Origin: CAZFXZ01 sp964523165
Lineage (GTDB): Bacteria; Patescibacteriota; Patescibacteriia; JACRDY01
Assembly (NCBI GenBank): GCA_964523165.1
Contig: CAZFXZ010000020.1
Location: 1 to 12,567 of the forward strand
Length of the DNA: 12,567 nucleotides
Direction: 5' to 3'
Part shown: one piece after another, positions 6,111-12,567 of the stretch
Numbering within the stretch: position 1 is the first letter of the stretch
Layout: every line of letters starts with the position of its first letter
The notes under the pieces: model-generated
The model's database searches: none
What the model was told of the DNA's origin: nothing
The model's input: only the letters and a program-made list of their open reading frames with translations
Made by a program: the position numbers and the translations under genes

Positions 6111-6409
6111 AAGCCTAAGAGTTCGCGTAAATTTTGCGGAGCTTGCCAAGCCGGTTCAAAAACCACCGTGATTTTTGGCTGATCAATATTAATTTGTCGC
6201 AAAGCCATTTCCACCATTTGCACAATCATCGGGCCATACGGACAAGCCGGCGTCGTCAAAGTCATGACTATTTCCACTTCTTGATTGGCTTTAATTTTAA
6301 TATCATAAATCAAACCCAAGCTATAGATATCGAGTTGCAACTCGGGATCATCAACGGTCTGAAGCTGGGCAATAATTTTTTCTTTTAAATTATTATCGGG
6401 CATAGCCAT
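6107..6409 (-). CDS. MIP18/DUF59-family iron-sulfur assembly protein (SufT-like)
   Basis: A 100-residue protein of the MIP18 family (PaaD-like, SufT-like), which helps mature or target iron-sulfur clusters. The family core is clear: VDDPELQLDIYSLGLIYDI (19-37), the TLTTPACPYGP stretch with the conserved Cys56, and a C-terminal FEPAWQAPQNLREL that corresponds to the PPW-P motif. I start it at ATG 6409, which overlaps sufC by 17 nt; a second ATG at 6403 is equally possible. A longer frame to 6496 lies wholly inside sufC. The stop shares four bases with the ferredoxin start (ATGA), so the two are probably translationally coupled. Its place behind sufC supports a SUF role; full-length SufT activity is not proven. 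Confidence 0.88.
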   Translation of the reverse strand: MAMPDNNLKEKIIAQLQTVDDPELQLDIYSLGLIYDIKIKANQEVEIVMTLTTPACPYGPMIVQMVEMALRQINIDQPKITVVFEPAWQAPQNLRELLGL

Positions 6410-7118
6410 TTTCTTCGATTTGTTGAGCCAACTCCGGGCCACCACTTTGGACAATTTTTCCGTCAACCATAATATGGACAACGTCCGGCCGGACATAATC
6501 GAGTAAACGTTGATAGTGTGTGATCAACAACACACCTTTGTCCTGATTTTTAAATTTATTGATGCCCTCAGCTACAATTTTTAAAGCATCAACGTCTAAA
6601 CCCGAATCAGTTTCGTCTAAAATCGCATATTTTGGATCAAGGAGTAAAAGTTGTAAAATTTCTGAGCGTTTTTTCTCACCACCAGAAAATCCTTCATTGA
6701 CCGAGCGACTGGCAAAATTTTTATCCATTTTCAAGATGGCCATTTTTTCTAACAAAATCTGTTGAAAATCCAAGGGCCGAGTTTTGCTGTTGCGCACCGC
6801 GTCATAAGCTAGACGCAAAAAATGAGCCAAACTTACACCACTCACAGTCGGCGGATATTGCAGTGATAAAAACAATCCGGCTTTAGCCCGTTGATCGGGT
6901 GAAGCAGCCGTCAAATCTACATCGTCAACCACGATTTGGCCGGTCGTGATTTGATAATTCGGATGACCCAATAAAACATTAGCTAAGGTCGATTTGCCTG
7001 AACCATTGGGGCCCATCAACGCCACCACCGTGCCGGACTCAATCGTCAAATTTAGCTTGTTAATAATTTCTTTATCTTCAACACTGACGGACAAATTTTT
7101 AATTTCTAGTTTTGGCAT
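6393..7118 (-). CDS. sufC: SUF system ATPase SufC
   Basis: ABC-type ATPase that binds SufB-SufD and drives their conformational change during iron-sulfur cluster assembly. It has 241 residues. Walker A is GPNGSGKST (36-44), a Q-loop is near SLQYPP, the signature is FSGGEKKR (144-151), Walker B YAILDE with catalytic Glu169, the SufC-specific DETDSGLD follows, and the switch His201 is in LLITHYQRL. No membrane segments, as expected. The ATG at 7118 is chosen over a TTG at 7127 that also gives the same frame. The gene overlaps sufU by 20 nt and the MIP18-like gene by 17 nt. It comes after sufU in this operon, whereas many bacteria place sufC first or directly after sufB. Confidence 0.97.
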   Translation of the reverse strand: MPKLEIKNLSVSVEDKEIINKLNLTIESGTVVALMGPNGSGKSTLANVLLGHPNYQITTGQIVVDDVDLTAASPDQRAKAGLFLSLQYPPTVSGVSLAHFLRLAYDAVRNSKTRPLDFQQILLEKMAILKMDKNFASRSVNEGFSGGEKKRSEILQLLLLDPKYAILDETDSGLDVDALKIVAEGINKFKNQDKGVLLITHYQRLLDYVRPDVVHIMVDGKIVQSGGPELAQQIEENGYAR

Positions 7119-7485
7119 AATAATCAATTAAAGTTTGACGTAAAGTTTCGTAGCCCAACAAAGCGCATTTTAGCCGGGCTGGCGATAGTTGCAGATCCAA
7201 TAAAGCCAGAGCCTGATCGGAGGTCATTTTTAAAACTTCTTGAGCCTGGCGACCACGAACATGTTGAGTGACTAAAGATACCGCCGCTTGGGAAATTGCG
7301 CAACCACTCCCCTGCCAACCAATATCTTTGATCCGTCCGTCTTTGTTGAGCCGAATATAAATCTCCACATCATCACCGCAACTCGGATTAGCTTGACGCT
7401 TCACAACATCTGGGTTTTTCAACTTGGTTTTGTTGAGCGGATTTTTGTACAAATCAAGCAACTCTTGACGATAAAGATCTTGCAT
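7099..7485 (-). CDS. sufU: SufU-like sulfur-transfer/scaffold protein
   Basis: Accepts sulfur from SufS and passes it to SufBCD. It has 128 residues. Conserved metal/sulfur ligands are C36, D38 (PSCGDD), C62 (GSGCAIS) and C107 (RLKCALLGYETL). The residue before the last Cys is Lys, as in SufU, rather than the His of IscU. However, the spacing C62-C107 (45) is short like IscU and lacks the roughly 18-residue insertion of Firmicute SufU, so it looks intermediate. A Zn-bound transfer protein is more likely than a scaffold given SufBCD beside it. The ATG at 7485 is one base after the sufS stop codon and the end overlaps sufC by 20 nt. No Shine-Dalgarno is visible. Confidence 0.92.
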   Translation of the reverse strand: MQDLYRQELLDLYKNPLNKTKLKNPDVVKRQANPSCGDDVEIYIRLNKDGRIKDIGWQGSGCAISQAAVSLVTQHVRGRQAQEVLKMTSDQALALLDLQLSPARLKCALLGYETLRQTLIDYYAKTRN

Positions 7486-7486
7486 A

Positions 7487-8656
7487 TCAGGCCAACTTGT
7501 TATGAACTATTTTCAAACCAGCTATCAAGGTATCGATATCTTTTTTGTCATTATAAAGCCCAAGTGAAACACGCAAGCTGCTCGACAAGCCTAAGTACTG
7601 ATGCAAAGGCATGGCGCAGTGATGACCGGCTCGGACGCAAATCCCCAATTGACCCAACATTTCAGCGACGTCATGAGCGTGGACATCAGTCATGGCAAAA
7701 CTAACTAACCCAATATTATTTTTTTGTGGGCTGATGATTTTTATAAAAGATAATTTTTGTAATTGTCCAAAAAGATAACCCGTCGGCGGTTGGCAACGAT
7801 TGTTTGATAAAAATTGGGCGGCGGTGGCCAAAGCCAAGCTGTCGGCAATCGATGGTGTGCCGGCCTCAAAACGTTGCGGTCCAGTTGTCCAACTAGCTTT
7901 GTCATAAGTCACCGCCTCGACCATTTCTCCACCCCAAACACTAGGCGAGATTTTTGACCAGTCTCGACCATAAATTAAACCACTGCCGGTCGGACCGTAC
8001 ATTTTGTGACCAGACAGAACATAAAAATCACAAGCTAATTTTTGGACATTGATTTTTTGGTGGGCCACCGCCTGACAACCGTCTACCACCACCAGGGCTT
8101 TGACCTTGTGGGCAAGTTGAACAATTTTCGTGATCGGATTTTCCACACCCAAGACATTACTGACATGAGTAATGCTGACAATCTTGGTTTTTTTATTAAT
8201 AATTTTTTTGGCGCTGCTTAAATCTAAATTATTATTTTTATCTAATTCGATGAAATTTATCCTAAAACCCAATTGTTTGGCTAATTGTTGCCAAGGTATT
8301 AAATTGGCGTGATGTTCAGCCCGACTCAAAACTATCGCATCACCTTTTTTGAGATTAGTCGTTAAACTGCGAGCCAACATATTTAGCCCAGCCGTGGCCC
8401 CGGCCGTAAAAACGATTTGTTCTTTTTTAGCCCCGATAAAATTAGCCAAAATTTGCCGGGCGTTTTCATATTGAGTGGTGGCCGTGACACTCAAGGGGTA
8501 TAAACCGCGACTGACATTGGCCCGACTAAGGCGATAATAATTTTCTAGAGTTTTTATGACCACGGCCGGAGTTTGCGTCGTGCTGGCATTATCCAAATAA
8601 ACCAAGTTTTTAAACTTAGTCAAAAGCGGGAAATGCTTTTTAATAGTATTAGTCAT
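7487..8656 (-). CDS. sufS: Cysteine desulfurase SufS (type II)
   Basis: PLP-dependent enzyme that takes sulfur from cysteine as a persulfide. It has 389 residues, a little shorter than the roughly 405 usual for SufS. The PLP lysine is Lys218 in SGHKMYGPTGSG; Asp192 (VDGCQAVAH) contacts the pyridine ring; the H115-H116 pair (RAEHHANLI) stacks on it; the active-site Cys347 is in RAGHHCAMPLH; FEAGTP lies at 263-268. The C-terminal region near residues 281-310 seems shortened: the helix that normally precedes the last domain is compact. An upstream in-frame extension to 8749 lies within sufD and lacks SufS character, so ATG 8656 is used, overlapping sufD by 8 nt. Group II type is inferred from the neighbouring SufU. 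Confidence 0.95.
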   Translation of the reverse strand: MTNTIKKHFPLLTKFKNLVYLDNASTTQTPAVVIKTLENYYRLSRANVSRGLYPLSVTATTQYENARQILANFIGAKKEQIVFTAGATAGLNMLARSLTTNLKKGDAIVLSRAEHHANLIPWQQLAKQLGFRINFIELDKNNNLDLSSAKKIINKKTKIVSITHVSNVLGVENPITKIVQLAHKVKALVVVDGCQAVAHQKINVQKLACDFYVLSGHKMYGPTGSGLIYGRDWSKISPSVWGGEMVEAVTYDKASWTTGPQRFEAGTPSIADSLALATAAQFLSNNRCQPPTGYLFGQLQKLSFIKIISPQKNNIGLVSFAMTDVHAHDVAEMLGQLGICVRAGHHCAMPLHQYLGLSSSLRVSLGLYNDKKDIDTLIAGLKIVHNKLA

Positions 8657-9347
8657 ACAATTTTGGGCCGTGACCAGAGATGAGCTGTAAAATTTGCTCT
8701 TTGATAATATCATCAGATAGACCATCAGCCAAACCGGCCAGATGGCCATAAGCCAAAGCCTGTCGGGCTTGATCGATCGTCAAACCACGAGACTGTAAAT
8801 AAAATAAGCTATCGGCCGACAGCCGACCGACTGTCACACCATGCGAACAACTGACTTGACTGTTGGCGATTTGCAAATCCGGCACAGCAACTACTTTGGC
8901 TTGACCCGACAAAGTCAAAAAGTTGGCTCGTTGATAACCGCGACAATCTGTCGCCCTTTGATCGATTTTTATCAAGCCATTATAAGTTATTTTACTCTGA
9001 TCGTCAGCTAAACCCTTAGTCGACATATCTGAATACGTGTTGGCCGCCCGATGGTGGGCAATCAACTTTACTTTACTGACCTGAGTAGATGCGCCAAAAA
9101 CTAGACTCAACATCGTGACTCGACTACCCGGCTCGGTCAAAATCGCCTGATGGCAAACGTCTTGCGTCATAGCACTGCTAGTCAGCAAAACCAACTCGGC
9201 ATCGGCCGCCAACCGATAAATGATGTGAGCTTGATCGGCCGCCACTTCCAAGCCTAAACGTATTTGGGTGTTGGCCGGGATATCAAAAACATGTTCGCCA
9301 CTAGTGGTGATTTTTAATTCTTGATATTGGGCAGTAGGTTTGAGCAT
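8649..9347 (-). CDS. sufD: SUF core subunit SufD
   Basis: Partner of SufB in the SufBC2D complex, where the cluster is assembled at the interface. It has 232 residues, about half of the usual 420-plus. It keeps the beta-helix core and the C-terminal SufC-binding helices: SCSHGVTVGRL (C167, H169, the latter matching the assembly-site His360 of E. coli SufD), SLFYLQSRGL and a C-terminal LADGLSDDIIKEQIL segment. The N-terminal helical domain is absent, so it is a minimal SufD. The ATG at 9347 follows the sufB stop by 5 nt; the frame upstream is sufB, so no N-terminal domain is hidden there. Identification is supported by position between sufB and sufS and by sequence similarity to the C-terminus of SufB. 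Confidence 0.92.
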   Translation of the reverse strand: MLKPTAQYQELKITTSGEHVFDIPANTQIRLGLEVAADQAHIIYRLAADAELVLLTSSAMTQDVCHQAILTEPGSRVTMLSLVFGASTQVSKVKLIAHHRAANTYSDMSTKGLADDQSKITYNGLIKIDQRATDCRGYQRANFLTLSGQAKVVAVPDLQIANSQVSCSHGVTVGRLSADSLFYLQSRGLTIDQARQALAYGHLAGLADGLSDDIIKEQILQLISGHGPKLYD

Positions 9348-9352
9348 ATTTA

Positions 9353-10756
9353 TTAACCGATCGAACCTTCCATTTCTAATTCGATCAACTTGTTTAATTC
9401 GAGAGCGTATTCTAGCGGCAAGGCCTTGATGATCGGCTCGATAAACCCGGCTACGACCAACTGCAAAGCTTGTTCGGCCGTCAAACCTCGGGATTGGAGA
9501 TAAAAAATTTCCTCACTGCCGATTTTGCCAACTCGCGCTTCATGAGCGATATCGGTTTGATCGTTGTTGATTTTCATGGTTGGATAAGTATTGGAAATCG
9601 AATTATCGCCGATCAACAAAGCGTCGCATTCGACGGAAACTTTAGCATTAATTGCCGCCGGCACGACTTTGACCAAACCGCGATAACTCGTGACACCACC
9701 CCCCACCGAGATCGATTTGGCCTTGATAGTAGAGGTCGTGTCTGGCGCCAAATGGATAGCTTTGGAGCCGGTGTCTTGATTTTGACCGGGGCCGGCAAAA
9801 GCAATGCCCAAACTATCAGATTTTGCCCCACGACCAACCAAGATTGAACAAGGATAAAGCATGGTCGTACCAGAACCCATGTTGCCGTTAACCCATTCTA
9901 TTAAACCATTTTCTTCGACGATAGCTCTTTTGGTATTTAAGTTGTAAGTATTTTTGGACCAATTTTCAATTGACGAATAACGCACCCGAGCATTTTTGCG
10001 GACAAAAATCTCTACGCCGCCGGCATGAATTGAGTTAGTCTCATAGCGCGGGGCCGAACACCCTTCGATATAATGCAATTCACTGCCCTCATCAGCGATG
10101 ATTAAAGTATGTTCAAATTGCCCACCGGCTTGGGCGTTCATGCGAAAATAAGCCTGCAAAGGTACGTCAACCTTTACGCCTTTGGGCACATAAATAAATG
10201 TCCCGCCGGACCAAACAGCGGCATGGAGCATGATAAATTTGTGATCGTTAATCGGGATGCAGTCGGTCATGAAAAATTTTTCGATCAATTTGGGATATTT
10301 TTGCACGGCCGTGTCCATGTTTTCAAAGATCACACCTTTGTCTTGCCAAGCTTTTTTTAAATTATGATAAATAACATCAGAATCATACTGCGCACCGACA
10401 CCAGCCAAGACTTTTTGCTCAGCTTCCAAAATACCCAAACGGTCAAAAGTTTTTTTCATCTCTAGCGGCACATCAGCCCAATTCTTATTTTCTTGAGTGT
10501 CGGGCCGGATAAAATAAGTGATGACATTTAAATCTAATTTTGACAAATCTGGTCCCCAAGTCGGTAGCGGTGTTTGAGCAAAAAGTCGCAAGGCCTCTAG
10601 GCGCTTGGCCAACATCCAAGCTGGCTCTTGTTTTTGGGCGGAAATTTGTCGTACAACCTCCTCAGACAAACCAACCGGTAACTGAAAACGGACTCGTGGT
10701 GAGTCTGGCTGTTCATACAAATCGCGCCTAGGCTGCCAATTAAGTTGGGCGGTCAT
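9353..10756 (-). CDS. sufB: SUF core subunit SufB
   Basis: Main scaffold of the SUF system; builds the cluster with SufD using SufC ATPase energy. It has 467 residues, the normal full length. Seen are the helical N-terminal part (PAWMLAKRLEALRLF at 46-60), the DVIYHNLK and FMTDCIPINDHKF motifs, the beta-helix core with AVWSGGTFIYVPKGVKVDVP, and SVECDALLIGDNS. Cys377 and Glu406 are 29 residues apart, matching the sulfur-receiving Cys405 and metal-binding Glu434 of E. coli SufB. The end is FYLQSRGLTAEQAL. It is the first gene of the operon, with a consensus promoter (10778-10806) and a leader of about 15 nt. The order BDSUC differs from the common CDSUB and BCDSE forms. Confidence 0.97.
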   Translation of the reverse strand: MTAQLNWQPRRDLYEQPDSPRVRFQLPVGLSEEVVRQISAQKQEPAWMLAKRLEALRLFAQTPLPTWGPDLSKLDLNVITYFIRPDTQENKNWADVPLEMKKTFDRLGILEAEQKVLAGVGAQYDSDVIYHNLKKAWQDKGVIFENMDTAVQKYPKLIEKFFMTDCIPINDHKFIMLHAAVWSGGTFIYVPKGVKVDVPLQAYFRMNAQAGGQFEHTLIIADEGSELHYIEGCSAPRYETNSIHAGGVEIFVRKNARVRYSSIENWSKNTYNLNTKRAIVEENGLIEWVNGNMGSGTTMLYPCSILVGRGAKSDSLGIAFAGPGQNQDTGSKAIHLAPDTTSTIKAKSISVGGGVTSYRGLVKVVPAAINAKVSVECDALLIGDNSISNTYPTMKINNDQTDIAHEARVGKIGSEEIFYLQSRGLTAEQALQLVVAGFIEPIIKALPLEYALELNKLIELEMEGSIG

Positions 10757-10777
10757 AAAAAGTTGAAAGGTCCAGAA

Positions 10778-10806
10778 ATAATAAATAATTTTGGGCCAAT
10801 TGTCAA
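10778..10806 (-). promoter_or_regulatory. Sigma70-type promoter for the SUF operon
   Basis: On the minus strand TTGACA (10806-10801) and TATTAT (10783-10778) are separated by exactly 17 nt. Transcription should start near 10771, so the sufB leader is about 15 nt and contains no Shine-Dalgarno. No IscR or SufR operator was recognised by eye. Confidence 0.75.
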
Positions 10807-10808
10807 TG

Positions 10809-10838
10809 TTGCTGGTCGTGAGATTAATCTGTTACAAT
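10809..10838 (+). promoter_or_regulatory. Probable promoter for the thymidylate operon
   Basis: TTGCTG (10809-10814) and TACAAT (10833-10838) are 18 nt apart, about 29 nt before the dCMP deaminase ATG. An alternative, TTGTCA (10800-10805) with a weaker -10 ATTAAT (10823-10828), would overlap the -35 of the divergent SUF promoter. The two promoters point away from each other within about 60 bases. Confidence 0.5.
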
Positions 10839-10867
10839 GTAGACACTTTATCATCTAAGACAGTCTT

Positions 10868-11356
10868 ATGACCGAAACATTTTCTCGCCCCAGTTGGGAT
10901 GAATATTTCATGGGCCTGGCTCGAGCTAGCGCTACTCGAGCAACGTGTGATCGTGGTCGCAGCGGTTGTTGCATTGCCCGCGATCGACGTATTTTAGTCA
11001 CCGGCTACGTTGGCTCACCAATGCATTGCGTTCATTGCGATGAGGTTGGTCATGAAATGCACACCGTCCGTCATAGCGACGGTCACGAAAGCCAACATTG
11101 CATCCGCACCACTCACGCTGAGCAAAACGCCATCTGCCAAGCGGCTTTTTTGGGTGTTTCACTGCAAGGTGCGACACTTTATTGTCGCATGACACCTTGC
11201 TACACTTGCGCCAAAATGATCATCAATACCGGCATCGTCCGAGTGGTTTGTGAAAATGATTATCACGCCGGAGCGCGGAGTAAAGAAATTTTCGCTGAAG
11301 CCGGCGTGGTGTTTGAATTGTTAAATGAAGACGCCGTCGCTTACGACAATCAATAA
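10868..11356 (+). CDS. dCMP deaminase (ComEB-like)
   Basis: Converts dCMP to dUMP, the precursor for thymidylate. It has 162 residues. The zinc deaminase motif is HAEQNA (83-88; His83 ligand, Glu85 proton shuttle) and PCYTC (110-114; Cys111 and Cys114 ligands). Upstream, WDEYFMGLA and the TCDRGRSGC region, plus a His/Cys-rich insert HCVHCDE and the HC at 77-78, match the second zinc site common in dCMP deaminases. This, and the neighbours, argue against a cytosine or tRNA-adenosine deaminase. Read upstream it shares the divergent promoter region with sufB. The stop is followed by a single T and then the next ATG. No Shine-Dalgarno lies before ATG 10868. Confidence 0.9.
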   Translation: MTETFSRPSWDEYFMGLARASATRATCDRGRSGCCIARDRRILVTGYVGSPMHCVHCDEVGHEMHTVRHSDGHESQHCIRTTHAEQNAICQAAFLGVSLQGATLYCRMTPCYTCAKMIINTGIVRVVCENDYHAGARSKEIFAEAGVVFELLNEDAVAYDNQ

Positions 11357-11357
11357 T

Positions 11358-11921
11358 ATGGCTGATCAAAAATTAATTTTCGGTTTTGTCGGCGAGATTT
11401 CGTCTGGCAAAGGCACGGCTTGTCAATATTTAGCTGATAAATACGGCGCACCGTCTTATCGTTTTTCGACGATGCTCCGCGATATTTTGAACCGTTTATA
11501 TATGGCTATCAGCCGCGATCACATGCAACGCCTATCCAAAGTCTTGCGAGACGAATTTGGTCAAGATACGTTAGCCAAAGTAATCGCCGAGGATGTCAAA
11601 AAAGATCCGGCCGGTCTAGTGACCGTAGATGGCGTGCGTCGTGAGTCAGATATAAAATATCTGCGAGAAATACCGGGTTTTGTTTTGGTCTATTTGACGG
11701 CTGATCAAAAAATCCGCTATCAACGTATTGTGGAACGCGGTGAGAACACTGACGATACGCAAAAAACTTTTGCCCAATTTGCTCAAGATGAAAAAGCCGA
11801 AGCTGAACAACAAATCGCCGAAACTGCCAGTACGGCTGAAGAAACGATCAACAACAATGGCAGTTTAGAAGATTTGCAAGCGGCTTTAGATGATTTAGTC
11901 AAAAAATATAATGGAAATTAA
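11358..11921 (+). CDS. P-loop nucleotide kinase, substrate uncertain
   Basis: A 187-residue P-loop kinase. The phosphate-binding loop GEISSGKGT (12-20) is close to the N-terminus and is followed by a DGVRRESDIKYL segment (91-102), VLVYLTADQKIRYQRI with an R-rich lid (114-127), and a Glu/Ala/Gln-rich helical C-terminus. The layout resembles dephospho-CoA kinase-like and (d)NMP kinase families (for example archaeal UPF0200-type proteins), not classical thymidylate kinase. The operon (dCMP deaminase, dUTPase, ThyA) suggests it phosphorylates a pyrimidine deoxynucleotide. The ATG at 11358 is chosen; the same frame opens at 11325 inside the deaminase gene, but those residues precede the P-loop strand and look spurious. 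It overlaps dut by 11 nt. Confidence 0.82.
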   Translation: MADQKLIFGFVGEISSGKGTACQYLADKYGAPSYRFSTMLRDILNRLYMAISRDHMQRLSKVLRDEFGQDTLAKVIAEDVKKDPAGLVTVDGVRRESDIKYLREIPGFVLVYLTADQKIRYQRIVERGENTDDTQKTFAQFAQDEKAEAEQQIAETASTAEETINNNGSLEDLQAALDDLVKKYNGN

Positions 11922-12336
11922 AATAAAAAAATTACAGCCGCAGGCTAAACTGCCAAACTACGCCCATAGTGGTGACGCCGGTTTGGATTTATACAGTTTA
12001 GAAGATTATGACTTACGGCCGGGTGAAAGAAAAATTTTTAACAACGGTTTTGCTTTGGAAATACCCGAGGGTTATGTGGCTATCGTCAAAGACAAAAGCA
12101 GTTTGCCAAAAAATGGCGGTCTGCACACCATGGCTGGAGTTTTTGATAGTGGTTTTCGTGGTGAATATAACGTTTGTTTGATAAATCTATCAGATCAGCC
12201 TTATAAGATTCTAACTGGCGACAAAATCGCTCAACTAATTATTTTGCCGGTGGTCCGAGCCACCCTGACGGAAGTTGAGGAATTAAGTGACAGCGAACGA
12301 GGCTTGGGCCAATTTGGCTCGACCGGTCGACAATAA
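11911..12336 (+). CDS. dut: dUTP diphosphatase
   Basis: Hydrolyses dUTP to dUMP and pyrophosphate, keeping uracil out of DNA and feeding ThyA. It has 141 residues, normal for a trimeric dUTPase. Motifs in order: AHSGDAGLDLYS (18-29; Asp25 binds metal), DKSSL (61-65), GVFDSGFRGEYN (76-87), GDKIAQLII (103-111) and RGLGQFGSTG (130-139). Asp79 should be the catalytic base. Two small deviations: Phe82 replaces the Tyr that normally stacks on the deoxyribose, and Gln134 replaces the usual Gly of motif 5. The start ATG 11911 overlaps the kinase by 11 nt, suggesting coupling. ThyA follows the TAA after one base. Confidence 0.94.
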   Translation: MEIKIKKLQPQAKLPNYAHSGDAGLDLYSLEDYDLRPGERKIFNNGFALEIPEGYVAIVKDKSSLPKNGGLHTMAGVFDSGFRGEYNVCLINLSDQPYKILTGDKIAQLIILPVVRATLTEVEELSDSERGLGQFGSTGRQ

Positions 12337-12337
12337 T

Positions 12338-12567
12338 ATGAAACAATATTTAGACATTGTCAGAAATATTTTAGCCAATGGTGAAAAAAAACACAGCCGC
12401 ACCGGCGTTGATACCATTGCCGTGGCCGGAGCTTTTTTTGAACATGACATGAAAAATGGCTATCCATTATTAACGACCAAAAAAGTGCCTTTTCGTTTAG
12501 TCGCTTCAGAATTGGAATTTTTTATTAAAGGCCTGACTGACAAGCAATGGTTACTGGATAGAAATAA
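12338..12567 (+). CDS. thyA: Thymidylate synthase ThyA (C-terminus beyond window)
   Basis: Methylates dUMP to dTMP using methylene-tetrahydrofolate. Only 76 codons and two bases are in the window. The N-terminus aligns well with E. coli ThyA: MKQYLDIVRNIL, then HSRTGVDTIAV with Arg21 (phosphate binding), a GYPLLTTKKVPFR stretch (E. coli GFPLVTTKRCHLR), and ASELEFFIKGLTDKQW. The active-site Cys (E. coli Cys146) lies off the right end. It follows dut after one base (TAA, T, ATG), the same CAATAATATG junction as between the deaminase and the kinase. ThyX-type synthase is excluded by these motifs. Confidence 0.95.
   Translation, partial: MKQYLDIVRNILANGEKKHSRTGVDTIAVAGAFFEHDMKNGYPLLTTKKVPFRLVASELEFFIKGLTDKQWLLDRN

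Noticed and set aside
6111..6149. Longer N-terminus for the ferredoxin
   Set aside because: The 13 extra residues lie within the MIP18-like gene; the ATGA junction at 6110-6107 is the natural start.
6410..6496. Longer N-terminus for the MIP18-like gene
   Set aside because: It lies inside sufC in another frame; MIP18 homology starts after ATG 6409.
7119..7127. TTG start for sufC
   Set aside because: A normal ATG lies three codons downstream and gives the usual SufC N-terminus.
8657..8749. Longer N-terminus for SufS
   Set aside because: It is antiparallel-free but wholly inside sufD, and its hydrophobic residues are not part of any SufS; ATG 8656 overlaps sufD by only 8 nt.
10799..10807. ATTG-N-CAAT palindrome as an operator for SUF
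   Set aside because: Four-base arms are too short to be significant and the bases are already explained by the -35 box.
1..12567. CRISPR array, tRNA, rRNA, transposase or prophage genes
   Set aside because: None seen on either strand; the only repeat of note is the palindrome near the gap.

Overview
The window looks like a scaffold from an uncultivated, streamlined bacterium, most likely Candidate Phyla Radiation/Patescibacteria. This is an inference from compact, often overlapping genes, very short leaders, no recognisable Shine-Dalgarno sequence before the starts I checked, a ribosomal protein L1 with a CPR-flavoured MPSPKNETVTP segment, and an envelope/pilus cluster of lineage type. TGA is used as a stop (sufS, the MIP18-like gene), so the code looks standard rather than the Gracilibacteria/SR1 code. 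No rRNA or tRNA gene, CRISPR array or transposase is visible. One 100-N scaffold gap (5575-5674) interrupts the sequence.

Layout. (1) 1-3458, minus strand: pilT, a small three-helix membrane protein, a lipoprotein, and a class B penicillin-binding protein that starts with GTG at 1131 and runs off the left edge. An extended -10 promoter lies only 12 nt before the pilT ATG. (2) 3517-5535, plus strand: a strong sigma70-type promoter, a leader hairpin, then secE-nusG-rplK-rplA. The rplK-rplA spacer holds a hairpin with an asymmetric internal loop that resembles the target of L1 protein. (3) 5536-5807: the gap, a long palindromic intergenic repeat, and a hairpin terminator shared by the convergent operons. 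(4) 5808-10756, minus strand: a complete SUF iron-sulfur operon, sufB-sufD-sufS-sufU-sufC, then a MIP18/DUF59 protein and a thioredoxin-like [2Fe-2S] ferredoxin, almost all overlapping or abutting. (5) 10868-12567, plus strand, divergent from SUF: a thymidylate operon of dCMP deaminase, a P-loop nucleotide kinase, dUTPase and the start of thymidylate synthase.

How the genes work together. SufS takes sulfur from cysteine, SufU relays it, and SufBCD builds the cluster. The MIP18-like protein probably helps target clusters, and the ferredoxin may supply electrons or be a client. In the thymidylate operon, dCMP deaminase and dUTPase both make dUMP, which ThyA methylates to dTMP. The kinase between them plausibly handles a (d)NMP, but its substrate cannot be read from the sequence. 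The most interesting points are the candidate L1 autoregulatory element between rplK and rplA, the ferredoxin and MIP18 genes at the end of the SUF operon, a compact SufU with IscU-like spacing but a SufU-type residue, the unassigned kinase, and the apparent absence of Shine-Dalgarno sequences.
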